Below are positions 44,246-52,563 of a stretch of 64,000 nt of DNA, in pieces. The position numbers and the translations under genes were made by a program. The stretch is from Roseiarcus sp963842835 (GTDB taxonomy: Bacteria > Pseudomonadota > Alphaproteobacteria > Rhizobiales > Beijerinckiaceae). The DNA is taken from contig CAWJIB010000006.1 in the NCBI GenBank assembly GCA_963842835.1, positions 259,354-323,353 of the forward strand, given 5' to 3'. The notes beneath the pieces were generated by a model. It did no database searches. It worked only from the letters and a program-made list of their open reading frames with translations, and was not told the origin of the DNA. The first letter of the stretch is position 1; the number at the start of each line of letters is the position of its first letter.

Positions 44246-46711
44246 ATGGGCGCGCTTGTTTTCGTCACCACGGAACTCAGCCCCTTCACGCCGGGAGGCA
44301 TCGGCCGCGTTCTGCATAATATGCTGAAATCCATGACCGTTGAGGATCGGCGGCGCACTTATGTGCTGATGCTGGATGGCAAGATCGGCAAACCGGAATT
44401 CGCGGCCGTCTTTCCAGGCGTGCGGCTTATTTCTGTCGACTCCGCCACTGAGGCTGGGCGTTTCGAGGCGAACGGCCATCATCCTCCGCGTCGGGCCTAC
44501 AGCAATTCCGATCTCCACTGGAAATCATCGGTCGTTTTTCGCGCGTTGCGGAATTTGGCGCGCACCGTCGAAATCGCCTATGTCGAGTTCCCGGATTGGG
44601 GCGCGCTCGGTTTCACGACGATCCAGGAAAAGAAGGTCCGCGGATTCCTGAGCGACGCGTTGCTGGCGGTGCGTCTTCACTCCGCCCATGCGATGCTGAT
44701 GCATCACGAGGCGCACGCCGTTTCCGCGGAGGATCGCAACATCGTCGATCTCGAGCGAAAGGCTTTGCGGGACTGCGACGTCATCGTCGCACAGCTGGCG
44801 CCGGTGGCGGAGCGCACGCGCGAGGTTCTCGGCTTCAGCGAAGACGAATGGACTCCTCGCTTGGTCGTTCACGCGCCACCGGTTTTGCTCGACACGACGA
44901 CGCCGCATGCCGAGACGCATCCCGCTTCGACGACCATGCCGATCATGTTCGGCTCGAAGCTCCAGCGATTCAAACGACCCGATTTGTTCATCCGCGGGGT
45001 CAGCGCCTTTTTCAACAAGCATGGGGAATATCAAGGCGATGCGCTGATTTCGGCCCATAGTTTCGATGCTGTTTATCGCAAAAGCGTTTTGGGGCTGGTT
45101 CCCCCAACTCTTGCGGAGCGGTTTCATTTCGACGCGCCGAAAGAAAGCGCCGTTCGTGAACCGCTGATAGCGGGAAGCACGTTCGTTGTTCCCAGCGATT
45201 TCGAATCGTTCTGTTTGGCGGCCTACGAAGCCTCTCTGCTCGGCGCCCGCGTTATCTTGAACGGCAAGAACCCTGCGTTCGGCGACGACACGCCTTGGAC
45301 AGACGGCGTCAACTGTCACAAGTTCGACGGCAGCGCTCTCGGATTGCTGGATGCGCTCGAAAGGAGTTTCGAAGGGCGAGACGAGCTGCGGCCGGTGGTC
45401 GTGCCCAGCGATCCCTGGCCTTGGACGACAAAACTTCAGCAGTCCGCGCCTTCGCTGATCGACGATTTTCCCCTGGTTTCGGTCGTCATTCCGCATTTCA
45501 ATCTGGGCCGTCACCTTCCGTCCACGCTCGTCAGCGTTCTCGAGCAGACCTATCCCAATATCGAGATCATTCTGGTCGATGACTGCTCCACGGACGAAGA
45601 CAGCCAAGCGCTGATAGACGATCTCCGCTCCAAGGCGCGGGCGGGCATGAAGGTGATCGCCGGGCCGGCCAATCTCGGGCTGGGCGCCGCGCGGAATCTT
45701 GCGCTTGCGGAAGCCGCAGGCAAGTACATCATTCCTCTCGACGCCGACGACCTTCTCGATCGCCGATTCGTCGAAGTCGCGGTTCGTGCGTTGCAGAGAA
45801 ACCCCGATTTCGACATCGTGGTGAGTCCGGCTGGGTACTTCATCGACGGCGAGCCTGTGGTCCTGCCCGGCGAAAAAGCAGATTGCGTCGACTACGCGAT
45901 TTTCGTCGGCGAGGCGTTGGTCTCCGGCTTCCAGGAGAATCGCTTTTCCACCGCCACCGCGGCCTTTCGCGCCGATGTGCTACGCGCCTACCGCTACAAT
46001 GACAGCTTGCGGAGCTACGAGGACTGGAACCTCTATTTGCGGCTCGCGCAAGACGGGCGGCGCTTCCTGGTGACCACCGACGTGTATTTCTTCTATCGAA
46101 ATCGTCCCAATTCGATGGTCAAAGAAGCGCACGATTGGAATAAGCACGCGCTCTTCATCCACGACAACTTGAGGGCCGCCGTCAACATTGGGCGGCTAAC
46201 GCCGCTGGCCTATTTGGCCTTCTGCCCGCCCGCGCGCCATGAACCGGCCTCCGCCCCTATCGAGGATGCACGCCCCGCCCCTATCGAGCACGCGCCTCCC
46301 GCCATCATTCAGTATCCGCCTGTATATTTTGACGCCATCAACATGTTGGCCGCTTCGATGTCAAAGCAACTCTGGCGCGAGAGGAAGCGGCGTAAGTCAT
46401 GGCTCAATGCGTTTGTTTCGCGGCGGCGCCGGTCGGGCGATTCCAATGCCGACGTCCGCGCGACTCTCGAATCATCCGACCTTTTCGATCGCGAATGGTA
46501 CTTGGACACATATTTAGATGTGCGAAGCGCGGGGATCGACCCTGTTGTGCATTACATCCGTCATGGCGCAGGGGAAGGACGAGATCCCGGTCCGTTCTTT
46601 TCGACGCGCGGCTATCTCACGGCAAACCCCGACGTTGAAGCCGCCGGGATGAACGCGCTGTTTCATTACCTTCGTCATGGATTCAGGGAACAGCGACGGT
46701 TGCGCCTATGA
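44246..46711 (+). CDS. Two-domain glycosyltransferase (GT4-like plus GT2) with C-terminal tail repeats
   Basis: An 821-residue cytoplasmic enzyme. Residues 1-~395 are GT-B/GT4-like: VTTELSPFTPGGIGRVLHNM (donor glycine loop) and, near 310, VVPSDFESFCLAAYEASLLG (the E-x7-E type signature). Residues ~405-650 are a GT-A/GT2 domain: VSVVIPHFNLGRHLPSTLVS, EIILVDDCSTDED and the metal-binding DADD in IIPLDADDLLD. After a Pro-rich linker, the C-terminus has two copies of an F-D-x2-W-Y-L-x2-Y-x-D-V-x2-A-G-(I)-x-P-x2-H-Y-I-x2-G-type unit (from LFDREWYLDTYLDV, residue ~745; second copy from RGYLTANPDVEAAG), common in alphaproteobacterial glycosyltransferases. It is coupled to the preceding fusion gene (TGA-ATG). 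Confidence 0.88.
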   Translation: MGALVFVTTELSPFTPGGIGRVLHNMLKSMTVEDRRRTYVLMLDGKIGKPEFAAVFPGVRLISVDSATEAGRFEANGHHPPRRAYSNSDLHWKSSVVFRALRNLARTVEIAYVEFPDWGALGFTTIQEKKVRGFLSDALLAVRLHSAHAMLMHHEAHAVSAEDRNIVDLERKALRDCDVIVAQLAPVAERTREVLGFSEDEWTPRLVVHAPPVLLDTTTPHAETHPASTTMPIMFGSKLQRFKRPDLFIRGVSAFFNKHGEYQGDALISAHSFDAVYRKSVLGLVPPTLAERFHFDAPKESAVREPLIAGSTFVVPSDFESFCLAAYEASLLGARVILNGKNPAFGDDTPWTDGVNCHKFDGSALGLLDALERSFEGRDELRPVVVPSDPWPWTTKLQQSAPSLIDDFPLVSVVIPHFNLGRHLPSTLVSVLEQTYPNIEIILVDDCSTDEDSQALIDDLRSKARAGMKVIAGPANLGLGAARNLALAEAAGKYIIPLDADDLLDRRFVEVAVRALQRNPDFDIVVSPAGYFIDGEPVVLPGEKADCVDYAIFVGEALVSGFQENRFSTATAAFRADVLRAYRYNDSLRSYEDWNLYLRLAQDGRRFLVTTDVYFFYRNRPNSMVKEAHDWNKHALFIHDNLRAAVNIGRLTPLAYLAFCPPARHEPASAPIEDARPAPIEHAPPAIIQYPPVYFDAINMLAASMSKQLWRERKRRKSWLNAFVSRRRRSGDSNADVRATLESSDLFDREWYLDTYLDVRSAGIDPVVHYIRHGAGEGRDPGPFFSTRGYLTANPDVEAAGMNALFHYLRHGFREQRRLRL

Positions 46712-46801
46712 CCTCCGCGTTTCCTGCGGACGCGCCGGATACGCCACCGGTCGGACGAGCTACGTGAAACGGGGACCCAGCGCGGCGCGGTTCAGTAGCA
46801 G

Positions 46802-48814
46802 ATGAGAACGAATTCAAAGGCCAATTGTCAGCTGGAGAGCAAGTTGCCGCACACACCGCACCGTTCGCTAATGCGGCCGCTTCAATCCCTCGCCGCCGCC
46901 TTCCTTCTGGCCCTCGTCGGCGTCGTCGCCTGGCCTATTTCACCTTGGCGGAGCGGGGAGACCTACGAAATCGCCATCACCGCGCTCGGCGAAAAGAGCG
47001 CGGACGCCGTTGCGAGCGAGGTGTGGATCACCGGCGTTCCGGGCCACGTCGATCTGAGCGCCTTAGCCGCGTCGAGCGCCCCGCCGCTCGGCTGGGAGCG
47101 GCGCGACCAAGCCCTGGTTTCTTATCGCAACCAGCCCGCGACGATCTCCTTTCACGGCGTCCTGAGGCCTGACGACAAGTTCCTCTTCGGTCGCCATCAT
47201 TGGTCCGGAAAGGTCAGGGTCGAGATCAATGGACAGTCCCGCGACTACGATCTCCATTCGCCCGAGCCGACGACGCCGCTCGCCGTCCCCCTTTCCGATT
47301 TTCCCGCGGGCAAGGCCGCGAGCGCCAGGCCGAACTCCGCGTTCCTGCGCTGGCTCGCGATCTGGACCGTGGCGCTGGCGGCGCTGTTCCTGGCGGGTCC
47401 CAAACTGTTGCGCCGCCTGCCGCCGGGCGCGCCGAACGCTTCCGGCCGTGACGTGATGCGCTTCATGCTGCCCTCGCTGATCGTCTTCGGCTTTGTGCTC
47501 GCCGGCACGTGGCCGGCGCAGATGTCTTCGGACTCCGTTGATCAGTGGAATCAGCTTCACACCGGCGCGCTGACGAACGCGCACCCGGTCATTGAAACCC
47601 TTCTCGTCGGAAGCGCCGGCGTACTGCTCGGCTCGATTGGGTGGTCTATCCTCTTGCAGATCATCGCGTTGGCGGCGGCAATCGGCTTCCTCTGTCAGGA
47701 GCTTTCGCGTTGGCGCATCAACCGCGCATTGGTTTGGACGGCTGCGATCGCCACGCCGCTCTCTCCCGGCGTTGCGCTCCTTTCGACCGTTTTCTGGAAG
47801 GATATCCCTTATTCGATCGCGGTTTGTGTGCTGACCGCTCAAGTCCTGGCGTTAGTCCGGTCGAACGGCGCCCTCGCCGAGCGCCGATCCTATTTGGCGG
47901 GCGTCGCCGCGACGCTCTTCCTGGCCGCGACGTTCCGTCATAACGGCGTCATCGTCACGCTGGGCGTCGCCCTGCTGCTGGCAATCGTCTACCGACATAT
48001 TCTTCGGGGCAGGGGCATAGCTCTTCTGATGTCGGCGGGCGTCGTTCTTCCCCTCCTCTGGTCGATCGCGCTCCTTCCGGCGCTGGGGATTCCGGGGATT
48101 GGTCGCCAATATGGCGGCCTGGTTCCCATGCATTTCCTCGCTGCGATGGCGGCTGAGGGACAGCCGCTCGATGAGGCGACGACAAGCAAGATGGAGGAAA
48201 TTCTTCCGCTTTCTGAATGGAAAGGCCGCTACGATTGTCTTTACGTCGGTCCGCTGTTTTGGGCGCCTGACATCCATTACGATCGACTGGACGCTTCATT
48301 GGCGGGTCCGGCGCTGCGGGCGGCGCTTGCGCATCCCGCGACCGCGTTGCGTCACTTCATTTGCGTGAACTCCCTCAACTGGCGTCTATCGCCCCTCTGG
48401 GCCGAATCATTTCCGATCGGCATCGACAAACTTCCGGGAGATTCGCACCCCTGGGACATGACGGTGCAGGCGAACGAGAACTTCAGGGCGATGCTCGACC
48501 GCGTCTCCCAGTGGGCGAGTGCAACGCCTGCGCGCTCTGCAATTTTCTGGCGGCCGGCAACGATGTTGCTTGGGCTATTTGCCTTCGTGGCGATGGCGGC
48601 GCTTCAGGGGATGCGCCCGATCCTGCTGCTTCCCCTGGCGCCGGTTCTTCTGAACGTGGCGTCGCTTGTCCCGCTGATCGGTTCGCAGGATTTTCGTTAT
48701 GAGTATCCGGTCGTTCTGTTGGGCCTCTCGCTCATAGTCTTTTATGCGTGGGCGTGCTCCCTCTCGTTCCGGGGAGCGTCGCCGGAGCCGCTTCTCGTGG
48801 CCGCGAAGGATTGA
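46802..48814 (+). CDS. Multi-pass membrane protein, GT-C-like glycosyltransferase candidate
   Basis: A 670-residue integral membrane protein. After a short lead and TM1 (about residues 27-45) it has a periplasmic beta-rich domain (~50-180, containing WERRDQALVSYRNQ), then about 10 membrane helices. MSSDSVDQWNQLHTGALTNAHPVIETLL after the second helix resembles the Asp-containing first periplasmic loop of GT-C enzymes and of DUF6020-type proteins, which probably use polyprenyl-phosphate sugars. I do not recognise a characterised member. An in-frame ATG at 46871 (MRPLQSLAAAFLLA) is an alternative start. A GT2 gene of the DPM type, which would make a polyprenyl-phosphate sugar, follows after 21 bases. 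Confidence 0.7.
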   Translation: MRTNSKANCQLESKLPHTPHRSLMRPLQSLAAAFLLALVGVVAWPISPWRSGETYEIAITALGEKSADAVASEVWITGVPGHVDLSALAASSAPPLGWERRDQALVSYRNQPATISFHGVLRPDDKFLFGRHHWSGKVRVEINGQSRDYDLHSPEPTTPLAVPLSDFPAGKAASARPNSAFLRWLAIWTVALAALFLAGPKLLRRLPPGAPNASGRDVMRFMLPSLIVFGFVLAGTWPAQMSSDSVDQWNQLHTGALTNAHPVIETLLVGSAGVLLGSIGWSILLQIIALAAAIGFLCQELSRWRINRALVWTAAIATPLSPGVALLSTVFWKDIPYSIAVCVLTAQVLALVRSNGALAERRSYLAGVAATLFLAATFRHNGVIVTLGVALLLAIVYRHILRGRGIALLMSAGVVLPLLWSIALLPALGIPGIGRQYGGLVPMHFLAAMAAEGQPLDEATTSKMEEILPLSEWKGRYDCLYVGPLFWAPDIHYDRLDASLAGPALRAALAHPATALRHFICVNSLNWRLSPLWAESFPIGIDKLPGDSHPWDMTVQANENFRAMLDRVSQWASATPARSAIFWRPATMLLGLFAFVAMAALQGMRPILLLPLAPVLLNVASLVPLIGSQDFRYEYPVVLLGLSLIVFYAWACSLSFRGASPEPLLVAAKD

Positions 48815-48835
48815 AAAAGCGGCTGGACCGGAGAC

Positions 48836-49852
48836 ATGGACTTGCAACAGAAACACATACGGGTGGCCGTCGTCATTCCCAGCTATCGCGTCACGCGCCA
48901 TATCGTGGACGTGGTGAGCGGCGTGCTCGACAAGGTCGACGCCATCTACGTGGTCGACGACAAATGTCCGGACGGCAGCGGCGACCTCGTCGAGCGGAGC
49001 GCTTTTCCCTCGCACGTCAAAGTGCTGCGCCACTCGGTCAACCAAGGCGTCGGCGGCGCGGTCATCACCGGGTACCGCGCCGCCTTGGCGGACGGCTGCG
49101 AAATCGTCGTCAAGATGGACGGCGACGGCCAGATGGACCCCGCCAACATCCCGGCGCTGATCGAACCCATCCTCGACCTGGAGGCGGACTACACCAAGGG
49201 CAACCGCTTCTTCAATATCGAGGACCTCAAGCAGATGCCCGCCGCCAGACTGTTCGGCAATGCGGTCCTGTCTTTCATCAGCAAGATATCGTCCGGCTAC
49301 TGGCACGTCATGGACCCGACAAACGGCTACACCGCGATCCACGCCTCGGCGCTGGCGGCCCTTCACCTGGACAAGCTTTCCAAGCGCTATTTCTTCGAGT
49401 CGGACATGCTGTTTCGGCTGAACATCATCCGCGCCGTGGTCAGGGACGTGACCATGACGGCGAAATACGGCGAGGAGGAGAGCAATCTCAAAATCGGCAG
49501 GATCATCGCCAAGTTTCCCGCTCTTTATCTGCGCAACTTCTGCAAGCGCTTCTTCTATAGCTACGTCCTGAGGGATGTGAGCATCGGCAGCGTGGAGACG
49601 TTCGTCGGCGGCGCGCTTCTCTGCGCCGGCGTCGTATGGGGCCTCGTCAACTGGCTGGCCTACGGGAAGGCGGGAGTACCCGCGCCTCTTGGCACGATCA
49701 TGATCGCCGCGCTCTGCACCATCCTCGGCGTGCAGTTCCTCCTTGCCGCCCTCAGCTTCGATGTCTCCAACGTCCCGACAGAGAGCCTTGTCAGTCGCCT
49801 CTATAAGGTCCGCCGCGGCTCGCCCGGATTCACCAGCGGACAGACGCGATAA
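48836..49852 (+). CDS. GT2 glycosyltransferase, polyprenyl-phosphate sugar synthase-like
   Basis: A 338-residue enzyme with a GT-A domain (VAVVIPSYRVTRHIVDVV; YVVDDKCPDGSGD; KMDGDGQMDP holding the DxD-like metal site; DPTNGYTAI) and two C-terminal membrane segments (about 255-275 and 290-312). This matches the dolichyl/undecaprenyl-phosphate mannose or glucose synthase group. It would load a lipid carrier with a hexose for the upstream GT-C-like protein. The 3' end overlaps the convergent small transporter gene by 23 bases, both on high-quality frames. Confidence 0.87.
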   Translation: MDLQQKHIRVAVVIPSYRVTRHIVDVVSGVLDKVDAIYVVDDKCPDGSGDLVERSAFPSHVKVLRHSVNQGVGGAVITGYRAALADGCEIVVKMDGDGQMDPANIPALIEPILDLEADYTKGNRFFNIEDLKQMPAARLFGNAVLSFISKISSGYWHVMDPTNGYTAIHASALAALHLDKLSKRYFFESDMLFRLNIIRAVVRDVTMTAKYGEEESNLKIGRIIAKFPALYLRNFCKRFFYSYVLRDVSIGSVETFVGGALLCAGVVWGLVNWLAYGKAGVPAPLGTIMIAALCTILGVQFLLAALSFDVSNVPTESLVSRLYKVRRGSPGFTSGQTR

Positions 49853-50189
49853 GCACACCGGAGCAAATGACGATCGAGCCGATCAGTGTCTGAGACGAAA
49901 GCCGTTCGCCAAGGATGAGGTAGCTCAAGATCGGCACGATGACAAAGCTTGCTGACAGGAATACATAGGCTTGATTTAGGGACACTGTCCGGAGCGCAAG
50001 AATCCAGGCGAGCGTCGAGCCGGCATATATCGAGATCGCGACCAGGAAGATCGCGAGCGTCGAGGGGCTGCGCACAAGATCGAAAAGGTCCCCGATCCGC
50101 GAACTGCAGATCTTGAATAGCACTTGGCCGATGGCGAGCGCCGCGACGCATCCCGCGATCAGCGCATAGCTACTCATGGGGGCGCTCAT
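49830..50189 (-). CDS. SMR/EamA-like small membrane transporter
   Basis: A 119-residue protein with four predicted transmembrane helices, opening SSYALIAGCVAALAIGQVLF and containing LRTVSLNQAYVFLSASFVIVP and YLILGERLSSQTLIGSIVI. This is the half-EamA/SMR type seen in ArnE/ArnF-like flippases of lipid-linked sugars. Its ATG 50189 overlaps the stop of the upstream methyltransferase by 4 bases (ATGA), so they are coupled. It converges on the DPM-like GT2 gene with a 23-bp overlap. A role in flipping a polyprenyl-linked sugar fits the context but is inferred. Confidence 0.82.
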   Translation of the reverse strand: MSAPMSSYALIAGCVAALAIGQVLFKICSSRIGDLFDLVRSPSTLAIFLVAISIYAGSTLAWILALRTVSLNQAYVFLSASFVIVPILSYLILGERLSSQTLIGSIVICSGVLIASVRW

Positions 50190-50872
50190 ATCGTGATGTT
50201 TACCGCAAAGATGAGGTTGATGTCCGACTGTGGCAGCAGACTCGGCCACCAATATTCTTTTCGATTATCGAAGTGATGCCGAATGATAGCGATCAGGTTG
50301 GTAATTGAATTGACGTGCTCGAGCGCCTGCCCGTAATCATAGGCGAGTCCTCGCCGAAGAGCCGCAGCGCGAGGACCCAGCATGCGGCCGAATCGCCAAG
50401 CGAGCCCCGGATCGCAGGGAAGGACGATGCTGAGCACGCCGCCCGGCTTCAGAACACGACGCCACTCCTCGACCACGACTTGGGGCGAAGCCAAATGTTC
50501 GAGAACATGGGTCGCGATCAGGCGATCGAAGCTGTGGTCGGCGAAGCTTAGTCGGCACGCATCTTCCGTAGCGACGGTGATTCCCGGCTTGCTCACCTCG
50601 CTCGAAGCTCGCTGCAGTTGGGCGGTCATGTCTTCCGAGCCGTCCGTCATGACATACTCGTCGAACTGGTGGCGGACGAAGCGGACATGGACCCCGCTGC
50701 CGGCTCCGACTTCAAGGACACGTGAGAACTTGCTCGTTTCTGTGTACGGCTTCTCGATCAGCATATGGCTGCGTCTTAGGACGAACCCGGCGAGGCTCTT
50801 CCCATAATTCACACTTTCGTATTCTCCCGCGCGGGTGCCGAAATAGCGGGAGTCAGACTGCTGGCCTGCCAT
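50186..50872 (-). CDS. Class I SAM-dependent methyltransferase
   Basis: A 228-residue enzyme with SAM motif I RVLEVGAGSGVHVRFVR, acidic loop MTDGSEDM, and the methyltransferase-11 signature DRLIATHVLEHLASPQ followed by RVLKPGGVLSIVLPC. The C-terminal HVNSITNLIAIIRHHFDNR is found in methyltransferases of polysaccharide and prenyl-glycan clusters. It is translationally coupled to the downstream SMR-like transporter. The substrate is unknown. Confidence 0.87.
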   Translation of the reverse strand: MAGQQSDSRYFGTRAGEYESVNYGKSLAGFVLRRSHMLIEKPYTETSKFSRVLEVGAGSGVHVRFVRHQFDEYVMTDGSEDMTAQLQRASSEVSKPGITVATEDACRLSFADHSFDRLIATHVLEHLASPQVVVEEWRRVLKPGGVLSIVLPCDPGLAWRFGRMLGPRAAALRRGLAYDYGQALEHVNSITNLIAIIRHHFDNRKEYWWPSLLPQSDINLIFAVNITI

Positions 50873-51246
50873 AGGGATCGCTTTTTTTGCAAGACCGAAG
50901 GCCGAACGGAGCCTTCCGGGGAGTTCATCATTAGCCCATGCTTGGTCGAGGCCGCCCCGTCAACTTAATTTTATCGGATCGCCGTGGTCGTATCCCCTTT
51001 GGTGGCGTAGCAGGGACGGAGCAGGCCGCTCGCAAAGCGTGCTCCGCATAGCACCGTAGCGAGCGCTCGGCTTGTTCCCGCGGTGCTACTCCATCAGTCG
51101 GGAAGCGACCCGCGACTAAGCTTGCCGCGCCAGCTTGTCACTTTTCGAGCCCGTTTCAAACAATCGCGATCGCGATGTGATATTGTTATGATAGTTACTT
51201 CTGTCCACGGAGAGGAAATGCTCGCGTTTCCGACGGTTGATCGCCG
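50873..51246. other. Divergent 374-bp regulatory region
   Basis: This separates the methyltransferase (minus strand) from the epimerase (plus strand). No gene was recognised. It contains the perfect palindrome at 51163-51176 and, just after it, a -10-like TATGAT at 51187-51192 on the plus strand. AT-rich stretches at 50940-51000 and 51150-51200 suggest two promoters facing outward. Confidence 0.4.
51163..51176. promoter_or_regulatory. Perfect 14-bp palindrome, candidate operator
   Basis: ATCGCGATCGCGAT is its own reverse complement and lies 10 bases before a -10-like TATGAT (51187-51192), about 70 bases upstream of the epimerase start. The placement would suit a repressor or activator site over the -35 region, where no good TTGACA-like element is present. 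The sequence is also of a simple composition that can occur by chance in GC-rich DNA. Confidence 0.35.
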
Positions 51247-52365
51247 ATGAATGAGACGGAAGGCGCCGACAGACGTCAGGTCATCGCCGTCACGGGAGCG
51301 ACGGGGTATATCGGGGCCGCGCTCGCGCGCCAACTCGTCGACCGTGGCGTGACGGTACGGGCGCTCGGGCGCTCCGCCGTCCTCATGCCCGGGGCTGAAT
51401 TTGTGCATTATGACTTACGTTTTCCTCTGCCGCCGGGGGCGCTCGAAGGCATCGACGGCTTGGTGCATCTGGCCGCGGAGACAAGCGGTGCGAGCGCCGT
51501 CGACGAGGCGGTTGAAGAACTCGCTGTGCGGCGGTTGTCGGAAGCCATCGAAAAAAGGCGCGTGCGATTCGTATTCGTATCGAGTCAGACCGCCCGCGCC
51601 GATGCGCCGACGGCTTACGGCCGGGCGAAATGGGGGTGCGAGCAGATCGTGCTCGCCGCGGATGGGGTGGTGATCCGGCCGGGGCAAGTTTATGGCGGCG
51701 CCGAAAGAGGCTTGTTCGGCATGTTGTGCCGTCTCGTGCGGACTTTCCCTGTTCTGCCCCTTCTTTGGCCCGACCCGCAGATTCAGCCGATCCACGTCGA
51801 CGATTTGGCGGAGGCGCTGGCCCTCTGCGCTTTGAAAGACGATATACCGACAGGCGTCTATCAGCTGGGCGAGCCCCAGCCGATCGGATTTTCCGTTTTC
51901 TTGAAGATGCTTTCACAAGAGCGTTTAAGGCGGGAGAGCTTCGGCGTCGCTGTGCCGCTGCCCCTCCTTCTCGGCTTGCTTAAGCTGCCGGGAGTGCGCC
52001 GGCGCTTTTCGGCCCAGAGCGAACGGCTACGTTCCCTGGCCGGGTTGCGACCCATGAGCACGAAGAACAGCCTCAATTCTTTCGGCCTGAGACTGCGCCC
52101 GCTTAAAGACGGATTGACGCGCTCCGGCGCCGGAGGACGCCGCTACCTGATCGTGGAGGCCGGTACGCTCCTTCGCTATGTCTTGAGTTCGAGCGGCTTC
52201 GCTGTCAAGCATTCGGCGCTATGTGAGGGCCGTCGAAGCGACCCTCGGCGGGCATCCGATCTTGGTACGAGCGAGCTTTCGCCGGGCACCCTTCCTCTTG
52301 TCGCTGGTGGACCAACCGAGCGCTCGGCGCCGATCGCCGGGGCTGGAATTTTGGCAGCGGATTGA
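51247..52365 (+). CDS. NAD-dependent sugar-nucleotide epimerase/dehydratase (probably frameshifted)
   Basis: A 372-residue frame. Residues 1-~310 are an extended SDR: cofactor motif VTGATGYIGAALARQL, VHLAAETSGAS, the catalytic Ser/Thr region FVSSQTARADAPTAYGRAK with Tyr-x3-Lys, VIRPGQVYGG and QPIHVDDLAEAL. It probably modifies a nucleotide sugar for the surface glycan. After YLIVEAGTLLRYVLSS (near 52185) the frame turns into low-quality sequence, while the +1 frame (stop-free from 52187) becomes coding-like and runs to 52561. Related proteins continue LLRYVL...RRYVRAVEA, which here is split between the two frames. A single-base indel or sequencing error is likely. Confidence 0.75.
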   Translation: MNETEGADRRQVIAVTGATGYIGAALARQLVDRGVTVRALGRSAVLMPGAEFVHYDLRFPLPPGALEGIDGLVHLAAETSGASAVDEAVEELAVRRLSEAIEKRRVRFVFVSSQTARADAPTAYGRAKWGCEQIVLAADGVVIRPGQVYGGAERGLFGMLCRLVRTFPVLPLLWPDPQIQPIHVDDLAEALALCALKDDIPTGVYQLGEPQPIGFSVFLKMLSQERLRRESFGVAVPLPLLLGLLKLPGVRRRFSAQSERLRSLAGLRPMSTKNSLNSFGLRLRPLKDGLTRSGAGGRRYLIVEAGTLLRYVLSSSGFAVKHSALCEGRRSDPRRASDLGTSELSPGTLPLVAGGPTERSAPIAGAGILAAD

Positions 52366-52561
52366 TCTCGCGACTCTCGTCGCGGAGACTTCGCCAAGAG
52401 ACGCGTCGCGTTTCATATCATTTACCGGGAGAAGACGTTTAGAATGTGTTGTGGGGCTTGTGTTGCGTATCGGCGCTGAAGGTGCCTGTCGCGCGGCCGA
52501 CATCGTCTTCAGGGGTCTTTTTGATCGCCTGAGGCCCAAAACAGACACTGCGACGCCCTGA
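52223..52561 (+). pseudogene. Out-of-frame C-terminal part of the epimerase
   Basis: The frame from GTG 52223 (112 residues) overlaps the preceding gene by 143 bases in another register. Its codons carry the normal high third-position GC, and the segment RRYVRAVEATLGG continues naturally from TLLRYVLSS of the epimerase, as in longer family members. It ends 2 bases before the GMC oxidoreductase start, so stopping here would couple translation to that gene. The alternative is a separate small protein that starts inside the epimerase gene; I consider that less likely. Confidence 0.55.
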
Positions 52562-52563
52562 GG

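Noticed and set aside
44840..46711. Possibility that the 821-residue glycosyltransferase is two genes.
   Set aside because: The frame is continuous through the linker at residues ~395-405 with no internal start signal or stop.
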